Source of the DNA: Alphaproteobacteria bacterium
Lineage (GTDB): Bacteria > Pseudomonadota > Alphaproteobacteria > Rhodobacterales > Rhodobacteraceae
NCBI GenBank assembly: GCA_030427145.1
Contig: JAUHWT010000001.1
Location: 124,001 to 188,000 of the forward strand
DNA length: 64,000 bases
Reading direction: 5' to 3'
The position numbers and the translations under genes were made by a program. The notes below the pieces were generated by a model. That model ran no database searches. It was not told the origin of the DNA and worked only from the letters and a program-made list of their open reading frames with translations. Position 1 is the first letter of the stretch, and each line of letters opens with the position of its first letter. Shown piece by piece: positions 8,881-16,608 of the stretch.

Positions 8881-9486
8881 TCAGGCACCCGATACCGCCT
8901 CAATCTCCGCCAACAGCTCACCATGACGCGCCACAAACCCCGCCCGCGTTTCGGACGGCGCGCGCAGCCTGAGTGGCATCGCCGCGATCTCCTCGGGTTT
9001 CGGCGCGGTGAAGAACCGGTTGGCCTCCGCATGGGTAAAGCCCGCAATCTGCACCGCCTCCATCCACGCGGACATCCGGTCCGCCCGCTTGATCTTCGCC
9101 TTGATCCCCTTGGGCAGAACCGGTGGCAGCCCGAAGCGCACATGCACCGCCGCCGTCAACCGGTCATCGAGCTCGGCATAATCCGCGCCCACCGCCGCCT
9201 TCACCGGCGAGATCATGTCGCCGATCACGTATTCCGGCGCGTCATGCAGCAACGCCGCCAGACACCATCGCGGCCCCGCCGTCGGGTTCGCGGCCCGGAA
9301 AATCTCCTCAACCAGCAGCGAATGCTCCGCCACCGAATAGGGATACTCCCCCGATGTCTGCCCGTTCCACCGCGCCACAAAGGCGAGGCCATGGGCGATG
9401 TCCTCAATTTCCACGTCCAGCGGTGACGGATCCAACAGATCCAGCCGCCGTCCCGATAACATCCGCTGCCAGGCCCGCTTCGCCAA
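8881..9486 (-). CDS. HD-domain phosphohydrolase
   Basis: This is a 201-residue HD-superfamily protein. The metal motif AALLHDAPEYVIGD (residues about 78-91) and the upstream histidine in VAEHSLLVEEI fit the YfbR-like 5'-deoxynucleotidase group, as does RADRMSAWMEAVQI near residue 140. Members hydrolyse deoxynucleoside monophosphates or related nucleotides. The start MAKRAWQRMLSGRRLDLLDP follows a reasonable gap. No operon partner is evident; the globin-coupled receptor begins divergently about 210 bases away. Confidence 0.82.
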   Translation of the reverse strand: MAKRAWQRMLSGRRLDLLDPSPLDVEIEDIAHGLAFVARWNGQTSGEYPYSVAEHSLLVEEIFRAANPTAGPRWCLAALLHDAPEYVIGDMISPVKAAVGADYAELDDRLTAAVHVRFGLPPVLPKGIKAKIKRADRMSAWMEAVQIAGFTHAEANRFFTAPKPEEIAAMPLRLRAPSETRAGFVARHGELLAEIEAVSGA

Positions 9487-9699
9487 GATACATCCCTCGA
9501 AAATGTCCGCAGAAGGCTGACTAGACCGACACCCGCCGGGTTGTCCAGTACCGCGGCACCCTGCGCGAAACCGTAATGAACCGGTATCTAATTTGAGCCC
9601 TTAAGAAAAAATCCACCAATAAGCTCAATAGGTTTTCCACAGTCCATTACATATTAAACCAAACGTCGTTCCAGAACCGCAGCAACCGCAGAGGCGACC

Positions 9700-11259
9700 A
9701 TGTCCACGAGTACCAACAGTGAGTCCGACTTCAAACAGCGTTCCGGTGGTATGGAAAAACGTCTCGAATTCATGGGTATCGACGAACGGGCCAGCGCATC
9801 CATCCGCACGCTTGCCCCTCTGTTGGGGCGGGAAGTCCCGCGCGGCCTCGAAAAATTCTACGAAACCCTTCGCGCCACCCCCGAGGTCAGCCGCTTCTTC
9901 GCCGGCGACGCCCAGATCGGTCGCGCGCAACGGGCCCAGGCCAGCCACTGGACCAACATCCTCAACGGTGATTTCGGCGACGACTACCTCAGAAACGTCA
10001 CCAAAATCGGAGAGGTCCACGCCAAAATCGGCCTCGAGCCCCGCTGGTACATCGAGGGGTACTCCCTCATCGTCGAACATCTGATCCGCTCAGCCATCGA
10101 GGAACATTTCGCCAAACCGGCAAAGCCCGCCAAACAGGGCTTCCTGCGTAAGGACACTCACGCGGACACCTCCAGTCCGGCCGACTTCGCCTACGCCCTT
10201 GCCAATGTGGTCAAGGCCGCGTTCCTCGACATGGACATTGCGATCTCCGTCTACGCGGAGGAGGCCGAAAAAGCCAAACGCGCCGAGGCCGAGGCCAAGG
10301 CCCGCGAACAGGAACAGGTCACATCCTGCTTCGGCGCGGCCCTCGACGCCATCGCACACAAACAGCTGGGCTTCCGCATCACGGACGACCTGCCGCCAGC
10401 CTATCACAAGCTCCGCGACGACTTTAACGGTGCTCTCGGGGAACTGGCCTCCACCATCGACGGCATCGATTCGTCGGTTGAAACCATCAACGCCCAGCTC
10501 GCCACAATCAGCTCATCCGCCGACGGCCTTGCCTCCCGCTCCGCCGAGCAGGTCGCCTCGCTCGAAAACACCGCCGCGGCCCTTGAGGAAATCACCCAGA
10601 CCGTCCGCGAAACCAGCCAGCGCGCCGACGAGGCGGGCTCACTCGTCAGCGGCACAAAAACCGACGCCGAAAAATCCGGCGCCGTGGTCAGGGACGCCAT
10701 CGAAGCGATGGAGAAAATCACCACCTCCTCGAACGAGATCTCCAAGATCATCACGGTCATCAACGACATCGCGTTTCAGACCAATCTTCTCGCCCTCAAT
10801 GCGGGCGTCGAGGCCGCCCGCGCCGGTGAGGCCGGACGCGGTTTCGCCGTGGTCGCCCAGGAGGTCCGCAACCTTGCACAACGCGCCGCCGACGCCTCCC
10901 GCGAAATCAGCAGCTTGATCTCCAGCTCCGTCGAACAGATCCAGAGCGGCGTCGGCCTCGTCGACGCAACCGGCACCGCGCTCAGCACCATCTCCGGCCG
11001 CGTGCTCGAAATAAACGAACATATCGGCTCCATCGTCACGGCCACCCGCGAACAGGCCCTGACCCTCGATGCGATCAACGGTTCCGTCACCGAAATCGAC
11101 CGCGGCAACCAGCACAACGCCAACATGGCCAACGACACCAGCGAGGCCACTGTGTCCCTCGTCGAACAGGTGCGCCACATCTCCGCCCTGCTTGAGGAAT
11201 TCGACACCGGCAGGAACACCGCCACCGCTGGGCCCGAGCCCCTGCGCCGGGCCAGTTGA
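9700..11259 (+). CDS. Globin-coupled (aerotaxis) methyl-accepting protein
   Basis: This is a 519-residue soluble chemoreceptor with no membrane segment. The N-terminal protoglobin domain (about 18-180) has the proximal-histidine region IGEVHAKIGLEPRWYIEGY with His107 as the probable haem ligand, as in HemAT. A linker rich in KAKRAEAEAKAREQEQ follows. The signalling hairpin is at about 349-405 ([20 protein letters not shown]). The expected role is to sense O2 or other gases and steer swimming through CheA. It lies between the HD gene and ahcY. The upstream 213-base gap holds no other gene. Confidence 0.93.
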   Translation: MSTSTNSESDFKQRSGGMEKRLEFMGIDERASASIRTLAPLLGREVPRGLEKFYETLRATPEVSRFFAGDAQIGRAQRAQASHWTNILNGDFGDDYLRNVTKIGEVHAKIGLEPRWYIEGYSLIVEHLIRSAIEEHFAKPAKPAKQGFLRKDTHADTSSPADFAYALANVVKAAFLDMDIAISVYAEEAEKAKRAEAEAKAREQEQVTSCFGAALDAIAHKQLGFRITDDLPPAYHKLRDDFNGALGELASTIDGIDSSVETINAQLATISSSADGLASRSAEQVASLENTAAALEEITQTVRETSQRADEAGSLVSGTKTDAEKSGAVVRDAIEAMEKITTSSNEISKIITVINDIAFQTNLLALNAGVEAARAGEAGRGFAVVAQEVRNLAQRAADASREISSLISSSVEQIQSGVGLVDATGTALSTISGRVLEINEHIGSIVTATREQALTLDAINGSVTEIDRGNQHNANMANDTSEATVSLVEQVRHISALLEEFDTGRNTATAGPEPLRRAS

Positions 11260-11377
11260 GGGAAAAACACCTGCACGCGCTCCCGACTCCGGCCGGTACC
11301 GTGTAGGTTGTCGTTTTGATACGGCACTGATAAAGCCCACCGGCAACGCACCGTAGCTGCCCGATGGAGCACCTCGC

Positions 11378-12769
11378 ATGACCGCAGATTATATCGTCAA
11401 AGACATTTCCCTTGCAGACTTCGGACGCAAGGAACTGGACATTGCCGAATCCGAAATGCCCGGCCTCATGGCCCTCCGCGAGGAGTTTGGCGACAGCAAA
11501 CCCCTGACCGGTGCGCGCATCGCGGGCTCGCTCCACATGACCATTCAGACCGCTGTGCTCATTGAGACACTCACCGCGCTTGGTGCTCAGGTCCGCTGGG
11601 CGTCCTGCAACATCTTCTCCACCCAGGACCATGCCGCCGCCGCCATCGCCGCCTCCGGCGTCCCGGTCTTCGCCGTGAAGGGCGAGACGCTCGAGGAATA
11701 CTGGGACTACGCCGACCGCATCTTCGACTTCGACGAGGGTGCAAACATGATCCTCGACGACGGCGGCGACGCGACCATGTACATCCTGATCGGCGCACGG
11801 GTCGAGGAAGGCGAAACCGAACTTCTCGAAAACCCCGGCTCCGACGAGGAAATCGCCTTCTTCGCCCAGATCCGCAAACGCCTCGCCCGCTCCCCCGGCT
11901 GGTTCGTCGCGCAGCGCGAGAAAATCCAGGGTGTCTCCGAGGAAACCACCACCGGCGTCCACCGCCTCTACCAGCTCATGGAAGCCGGCCGCCTGCCCTT
12001 CCCGGCCATCAACGTGAACGACAGCGTCACCAAGTCGAAATTTGACAACAAATACGGCTGCAAGGAATCCCTCGTGGACGGCATCCGCCGCGCCACCGAC
12101 ACCATGATGGCCGGCAAAACCGCCGTCGTGCTTGGCTATGGCGATGTGGGCAAAGGCTCCGCCGCCTCCCTGCGCGGCGCCGGCGCCCGCGTCCAGGTCA
12201 CCGAGGTCGATCCCATCTGCGCCCTTCAGGCCGCAATGGACGGCTTCGAGGTCGTGGACATGAACGAGGCCTGCTCAAAGGCCGACATCTTCATCACCTG
12301 CACCGGCAACCGCGACGTCATCACCATCGACCACATGCGTCAGATGAAAGACATGGCCATCGTCGGCAATATCGGCCATTTCGACAACGAAATTCAGGTG
12401 GCGTCGCTGAAAAACCACAAATGGACCAACATCAAGGACCAGGTGGACATGATCGGCTTCCCCGACGGGAAACGCATCATCCTGCTCTCCGAAGGCCGCC
12501 TGCTCAACCTCGGCAACGCCACCGGCCACCCGTCCTTCGTGATGTCAGCATCCTTCACCAACCAGGTCCTGGCGCAGATCGAGCTGTTCACCAAAGGCGA
12601 CGAATACAAAAACGAGGTCTACGTCCTGCCCAAACACCTGGACGAAAAGGTCGCCCGCCTGCACCTCGCCAAAATCGGCGTGAAGCTCTCAACCCTCAGC
12701 GAGGAACAGGCCAGCTACATCGGCGTCACCCCCGAAGGCCCCTTCAAACCGGAACACTACCGGTACTGA
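11378..12769 (+). CDS. ahcY: S-adenosylhomocysteinase
   Basis: This enzyme cleaves S-adenosylhomocysteine to adenosine and homocysteine, recycling the product of methyltransferases. The length (463 residues) fits the long bacterial form with the approximately 40-residue insert. Visible motifs are the [16 protein letters not shown]-type active-site stretch (here [17 protein letters not shown]), the NAD-binding [12 protein letters not shown] loop and the C-terminal FKPEHYRY, whose lysine and tyrosine contact NAD of the neighbouring subunit. The SD GGAG precedes the ATG. No SAH riboswitch motif is recognised in the 118-base leader. Confidence 0.97.
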   Translation: MTADYIVKDISLADFGRKELDIAESEMPGLMALREEFGDSKPLTGARIAGSLHMTIQTAVLIETLTALGAQVRWASCNIFSTQDHAAAAIAASGVPVFAVKGETLEEYWDYADRIFDFDEGANMILDDGGDATMYILIGARVEEGETELLENPGSDEEIAFFAQIRKRLARSPGWFVAQREKIQGVSEETTTGVHRLYQLMEAGRLPFPAINVNDSVTKSKFDNKYGCKESLVDGIRRATDTMMAGKTAVVLGYGDVGKGSAASLRGAGARVQVTEVDPICALQAAMDGFEVVDMNEACSKADIFITCTGNRDVITIDHMRQMKDMAIVGNIGHFDNEIQVASLKNHKWTNIKDQVDMIGFPDGKRIILLSEGRLLNLGNATGHPSFVMSASFTNQVLAQIELFTKGDEYKNEVYVLPKHLDEKVARLHLAKIGVKLSTLSEEQASYIGVTPEGPFKPEHYRY

Positions 12770-12787
12770 CCCATCAAAACGGCCGGT

Positions 12788-12805
12788 CCTGACCCAGGGG
12801 TCAGG
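12788..12805. terminator. Hairpin overlapping stop of GGDEF-EAL gene
   Basis: The perfect inverted repeat CCTGACCC-AG-GGGTCAGG lies between the convergent ahcY and GGDEF-EAL genes and includes the latter's stop codon. It is flanked by a further GGCCGG/CCGG pairing. No T-tract follows, so efficiency is uncertain. Confidence 0.4.
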
Positions 12806-14813
12806 GCAGGCCGGACCAGTGGTGGTCCTCACCTCCGGCGGCATTTCGCACCGGCTGGCCGCCGCAATAGATGCCGTGACGCGCCTCGCTCACAAGTTCT
12901 TTCGCCGTCACCGGCCGTGACCAGTAATAGCCCTGACCGACCTCGACCCCAAAGGCGCGCAGCTGCACCAGCTGGTCGCGGGTCTCGACACCTTCGGCCA
13001 CAACCCGCAGATCCATCCCCCGCGCCAGTTCCACGGTCGCGGCCACGATCGCCCGGTCCGGACGGTTGCGGCAGATGCCGGCCACAAAACTCTTGTCGAT
13101 CTTGATCTCCGCCACCGGCAGCTTGCGCAGATGCGACAGGGACGCATACCCCGTCCCGAAATCATCCAGCGACAGCTCAAAACCAAGCTCGTTGATCGTG
13201 TCGAGCACCACCGGCGCCGAATCCGTCCCGCGCCCGACGAAGCACCCCTCGGTCACTTCCAGCACAACGGATCTGGGATCAATCCCCGCCTCCATCAGCG
13301 TGCGCAGATTGGCCAGCAGCTCATTGGGCGTCTTCAGGTCCAGCGGATGCACGTTGATCGCCACCCGGCCCACATTCACACCGTCCTCGTCCCAGGCCCG
13401 CATGTCATCGGCGATGCGCGCCAGAATTGACCGCGTCAGCTGCGGCAACAGGCCGCAATCGGCCGCCACCGGGAAAAACACGTCCGGCGAGATGCGCCCA
13501 TCCTCGTGGTTCCACCGCGCCAGAGCCTCCACCCCGGCAAGCCGTCCCGCGAAAATATCGACCTTCGGCTGGTAAAACACCTCAATCTCATCCCGGTCGA
13601 TCGCCTTGCGCAGCTCGCTTTCCAGCCAGGTGGTACGCTCCATCTCCTGGTTCAACTCCGGGCTGAACAGCACAAACTGCCCCCGCCCCAGCTCCTTGGC
13701 CCGTTTGAGCGCCGTGTCCGCGCGTTTCAGGATCTCCTCGGCATCCACACCATCCTCCGGATAGCGCGCGCCACCCACCGACGTCGCCGGGAACACCTGC
13801 CGCCCCTCAAGCTGCGCCACCTCGCAGACCTTGTCGATTATGCTTCTGGCTGTCGTATCCAGATCAACATCGGTCGGCCCATCGGGAATGATCACCGCAA
13901 ACTCGTCACCGCCCAGACGGGCCACGAAAATCTCCTCCGCCAAAACCTCCCGCAGACGGGAACTGATCACCGCCAACAGCAGATCCCCGGTCGCATGGCC
14001 CAGCGTGTCATTGACGTTCTTGAACCGGTCCAGATCGAGCATGAAAACCGCAAACCAGGAGGCGTTTTTCTCCGCATTCGCGACCTCTTCCGCCAGACGC
14101 TCCACAAAGGCCGTGCGGTTGGGCATTCCGGTCGTGTGATCCACATAGACCATATGCGTCATACGCGCCTTGGTCGCCTTCACCTCGTCCAAAGCACCGG
14201 ACAGGCTGTGCACCGACCGGTCCCGCTCCCGCGCCGTGTTCCCGGACTTTCGAGCGGCTATGGTAAGGTACACCACAAACATCACGGCAAAGACCGCAAT
14301 GGGCCAGTATGCGGAGTAGGCGACAAACAGCCCGGTCAAAACCGGCGGCAGCACGGCCCCGGCAGCATAGCTCACACAGGCCGAAGTCACACGGTGAAGC
14401 ATGAAGGTCGCACCGGCGGTCATGCCCGCGGCACAGCTGAACGTGATCGTCTGTTCATAACCGCCCCCGTGGATGATCGCGGCACTCGTGATGATCCCCC
14501 AGGGAAGCGCGCCAACAAACGTGAAGAACACGATCTTCCGCGTGCCCCGCGCCGAAACCGCGCTGACCTTGCGGGTCAGCGCCCGTTTGGTGCTGTAATA
14601 GGACGCATAGCTGATCGACAGCGCAAACAGGCACCAGAGCAACAGGTACGGGCTGCCAAGGTTCCCCCAGACCGCAACCGCGAGCGTCACGGCATTGACC
14701 GAACTGACAACGGACCCCGCATGGGACTTCTTGAGGACAGCTTTCACATCCTCAACCCCAGGAATTTCCAGGAGCACGTCACGCACGCGCCCAAAGTAAT
14801 CCGGCAGTACCAT
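12801..14813 (-). CDS. Membrane GGDEF-EAL c-di-GMP turnover protein
   Basis: This is a 670-residue protein. The N-terminal third holds about five hydrophobic helices (residues about 40-190), probably a membrane sensor; no named sensor family is recognised. The GGDEF domain has an intact LGGDEF at residues 300-305 and DLDRFKNVND upstream. The EAL domain has VEAL at 428-431, the INVHP, EVTEG, DDFGTGYASL, KIDKSF and AEGVET motifs and a terminal GQGYYWSRP, so both active sites look complete. It should synthesise and/or degrade c-di-GMP, linking to motility together with the nearby chemoreceptors. It is transcribed away from the putative small RNA at 15.0 kb. Confidence 0.94.
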   Translation of the reverse strand: MVLPDYFGRVRDVLLEIPGVEDVKAVLKKSHAGSVVSSVNAVTLAVAVWGNLGSPYLLLWCLFALSISYASYYSTKRALTRKVSAVSARGTRKIVFFTFVGALPWGIITSAAIIHGGGYEQTITFSCAAGMTAGATFMLHRVTSACVSYAAGAVLPPVLTGLFVAYSAYWPIAVFAVMFVVYLTIAARKSGNTARERDRSVHSLSGALDEVKATKARMTHMVYVDHTTGMPNRTAFVERLAEEVANAEKNASWFAVFMLDLDRFKNVNDTLGHATGDLLLAVISSRLREVLAEEIFVARLGGDEFAVIIPDGPTDVDLDTTARSIIDKVCEVAQLEGRQVFPATSVGGARYPEDGVDAEEILKRADTALKRAKELGRGQFVLFSPELNQEMERTTWLESELRKAIDRDEIEVFYQPKVDIFAGRLAGVEALARWNHEDGRISPDVFFPVAADCGLLPQLTRSILARIADDMRAWDEDGVNVGRVAINVHPLDLKTPNELLANLRTLMEAGIDPRSVVLEVTEGCFVGRGTDSAPVVLDTINELGFELSLDDFGTGYASLSHLRKLPVAEIKIDKSFVAGICRNRPDRAIVAATVELARGMDLRVVAEGVETRDQLVQLRAFGVEVGQGYYWSRPVTAKELVSEARHGIYCGGQPVRNAAGGEDHHWSGLP

Positions 14814-14931
14814 TCGAATTTCCCCACGACACCCTGTGTGCCCACCAACGGGGAACGTAGAAGGAACAAACTAAAATTCCCTTTCCGCGCCAACATGACG
14901 TTGCCCCCGTCACCCGGAAAACAGCAATCGT

Positions 14932-14949
14932 GGTTAAGCCCGATTAACC
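14932..14949. promoter_or_regulatory. TTAA palindrome, CtrA-like with 6-base spacer
   Basis: GGTTAA-N6-TTAACC is a perfect inverted repeat between the divergent GGDEF-EAL gene and the small RNA promoter. CtrA normally wants a 7-base spacer, so binding is doubtful; another regulator is possible. Confidence 0.3.
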
Positions 14950-14983
14950 TTCTGACTTTCATACAATTATCAGGATCAAATTC

Positions 14984-15011
14984 TTGACTTTCACGACCAA
15001 TCGTCCATATT
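14984..15011 (+). promoter_or_regulatory. Sigma-70-type promoter of putative small RNA
   Basis: The -35 is TTGACT (14984-14989), the spacer is 16 bases, and the -10 is CATATT (15006-15011). The predicted start point is about 15018. No protein-coding gene with a matching start follows within 350 bases. Confidence 0.55.
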
Positions 15012-15017
15012 GGCCCA

Positions 15018-15285
15018 ATCGATGGCTGTGGCAAGAAACGCCCGCTTATCACCATCGTTTCCCCCTTGGCATTCCCCTTCAGTGGATTGTGTTGCACCAA
15101 AGGTCTTCGGACCTGCGGTAGTGCGCGCCTTCGGGATCTCGGAAAATGATCGGCGTAGAGCGGAACCCATTGTGGAGGTGGGGTCCTCCAGTGGTTCCGT
15201 ATTTTTCGACCCCGGGTATTGGTTATCGGGCCGCACACATTGGTCGGAAGAACTCTTTGAGGGGGGCGTTCTTCCGACCATTTTT
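15018..15285 (+). ncRNA. Putative structured small RNA, family unidentified
   Basis: No convincing reading frame is present, but the stretch has a promoter at its 5' end, a strong intrinsic terminator at its 3' end and several stable hairpins. One is AGGTC-TTCG-GACCT (about 15101-15114) enclosed by a TTGCAC/GTGCG helix. A longer one (about 15161-15198) has GGAACC/GGTTCC outer and TGGAGG/CCTCCA inner pairing, followed by GTATTTTT, where a shorter product of about 190 nt could end. 6S RNA is one candidate by size, but I could not match its consensus. SRP RNA and tmRNA motifs are absent. It lies between the GGDEF-EAL gene and a conserved hypothetical. Confidence 0.5.
15241..15285 (+). terminator. 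Strong intrinsic terminator
   Basis: A perfect 13-bp stem (15241-15253 with 15268-15280; arms TGGTCGGAAGAAC and GTTCTTCCGACCA) has a 14-base loop and is followed at once by TTTTT. It faces the plus strand. No plus-strand protein gene ends nearby, which is the main argument for an RNA gene upstream. Confidence 0.85.
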
Positions 15286-15381
15286 CATTTCACACCAAAC
15301 GCGCAGTGGTTTGTATCATTGCAATCCTGGGATAGGCTTGACGTCCGGCGCAATTTCAGCGCCCCGTACCGGGAGGGAATT

Positions 15382-15864
15382 ATGGCTTCACGTGAAAACT
15401 TTACCGAAGAGGAATGGTCCCGCGTCGTTGGCGCACCGATGCTCGCGGGCATCGCCGTCACCGCCGCCGACCCCGGCGGGCTCTGGGGCGCGATCAAGGA
15501 AAGCACCGCCGTAGCGGGCTCCATCACCGACAAAAACGCCCCCGGCGGCCTCGTGGGCGAAATCATCGCCGAATTTCAGACCTCCGAGGGCCGCGCCATG
15601 GCAAAGGACGCGCTCCATTCCGAGGTGAAGGGCAAAAAGCCAGAGCAGATCGTCGAGGCCGCCCTGCTCGAGCTGGCCGCCATCTCGACGCTCGTGGCAC
15701 AGAAGACCCCCGATGAGGTCGAGGCCTTCCGCGCCTGGATCAACGAGCTTGCCAACAACGTGGCCGAGGCCGGCACCGAGGGCGGTTTCCTTGGCTTCGG
15801 CGGCGTTAAGGTCTCCGACGCCGAAAAAGCCACCCTCGACCGCCTGGCATCAGCGCTGGCCTGA
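15382..15864 (+). CDS. Conserved hypothetical protein
   Basis: This is a 160-residue soluble, acidic, mostly helical protein starting MASRENFTEEEWSRVVGAPM after GGGAGGGAATT. It has no signal peptide or membrane segment. The segment AGIAVTAADPGGLWGAIKES and the GGFLGFGG loop before a final helix look like conserved family signatures. I have the impression of similar proteins in varied bacteria but cannot name a domain or function. An upstream in-frame extension to 15010 overlaps the putative small RNA and its terminator and is not credible. It converges on the EVE gene. Confidence 0.75.
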   Translation: MASRENFTEEEWSRVVGAPMLAGIAVTAADPGGLWGAIKESTAVAGSITDKNAPGGLVGEIIAEFQTSEGRAMAKDALHSEVKGKKPEQIVEAALLELAAISTLVAQKTPDEVEAFRAWINELANNVAEAGTEGGFLGFGGVKVSDAEKATLDRLASALA

Positions 15865-15928
15865 ACCAGACTCCCTGGCCGGGTGGTTGGCAAAGCTATG
15901 AAAAGAGGTCGCGCCGCTTCAATCTTCC

Positions 15929-16008
15929 GGCCCGGCGGCACCGCCGGGCAGCGCCGACCTCCCCCATGGGAGGCGCTAACGCGCCCCCCGAGGTCCGCGA
16001 TGCCCTCG
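15929..16008. repeat. 80-bp interspersed repeat, copy A
   Basis: This element contains a CCCGGCGG-CACC-CCGCCGGG-like hairpin (15931-15948) and a second palindromic part around CCTCCCCCATGGGAGG. A near-identical copy lies in opposite orientation at 27491-27569, so they form an interspersed family. Both copies lie in gaps between converging genes. Confidence 0.8.
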
Positions 16009-16072
16009 TCTTAAAAGCGGAAACGTCGACGCCCACGTAAATAGACTCGCCCCCAACATTAGGGACGCCCCC

Positions 16073-16492
16073 TCACCCCTTATACCCACCCAGCTCACAA
16101 ACCACCTTCCACTCCTCCGGCGTCACCGGCTGAACGGAAAGACGGGTGTTGTTGACCAGAACCATGTCGCTCAGCCTCGGATCACCCTTGCAGTCATCCA
16201 GGCTGACCGGCCGCTCAAAAGACCCCACGGCCTTGATGTCCACGCATTCCCAGCGCTCGTCATCCGTGGTGCTGTCGGGATGCGCCTCGGCACAGACCTC
16301 GACCACACCCACAACCGACTTTTCCTTCTGGGACAGATAGAAAAACCCAAGATCCCCCAGCTTCATCAGACGCATGTTGTTCCGGGCCTGGTAGTTCCGC
16401 ACCCCGTCCCATTCCTCGCCCTCCTCGCCTTTGGCGATCTGCTGTTCCCAGCTCCAGGTCGACGCTTCCGATTTGAAAAGCCAGTAGTTCAT
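16073..16492 (-). CDS. EVE domain protein
   Basis: This is a 139-residue single-domain protein of the PUA-like EVE family. It opens with NYWLFKSEASTWSWE and carries WDGVRNYQARNNMR, FFYLS, VVGVVEV and VLVNNTRLSVQPVTPEEW, all typical. EVE domains bind modified cytosine in DNA or modified bases in RNA. Human THYN1 is the best-known relative; in bacteria the proteins occur both as housekeeping genes and attached to restriction enzymes. Here it stands alone, upstream of no defence gene, so a housekeeping RNA/DNA-base reader is more likely. Confidence 0.9.
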   Translation of the reverse strand: MNYWLFKSEASTWSWEQQIAKGEEGEEWDGVRNYQARNNMRLMKLGDLGFFYLSQKEKSVVGVVEVCAEAHPDSTTDDERWECVDIKAVGSFERPVSLDDCKGDPRLSDMVLVNNTRLSVQPVTPEEWKVVCELGGYKG

Positions 16493-16608
16493 TCATGTGC
16501 TCCGGAAAAAATTCCGCGCCATCTAGAACGATTCGGACCGGGGCCGCAATCGCACCCCGGTCCGTCACCCGGCCACCAAACCGGCGGCCGGAAACCATAA
16601 AGCCTGGA

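Noticed and set aside
11260-11377. Possible SAH riboswitch before ahcY
   Set aside because: The leader is only 118 bases and I could not find the conserved SAH-riboswitch core; a covariance search would settle it.
13506-14987. 493-codon plus-strand ORF opposite the GGDEF-EAL gene
   Set aside because: It is antisense to an intact GGDEF-EAL reading frame and has no domain signal.
15018-15285. tmRNA or SRP RNA identity for the small RNA
   Set aside because: The tmRNA acceptor/T-loop sequence and the SRP GGAA-tetraloop core are absent. 6S remains untested.
16073-16492. EVE protein as part of a modification-dependent defence system
   Set aside because: No nuclease or helicase partner is adjacent; its neighbours are housekeeping genes.
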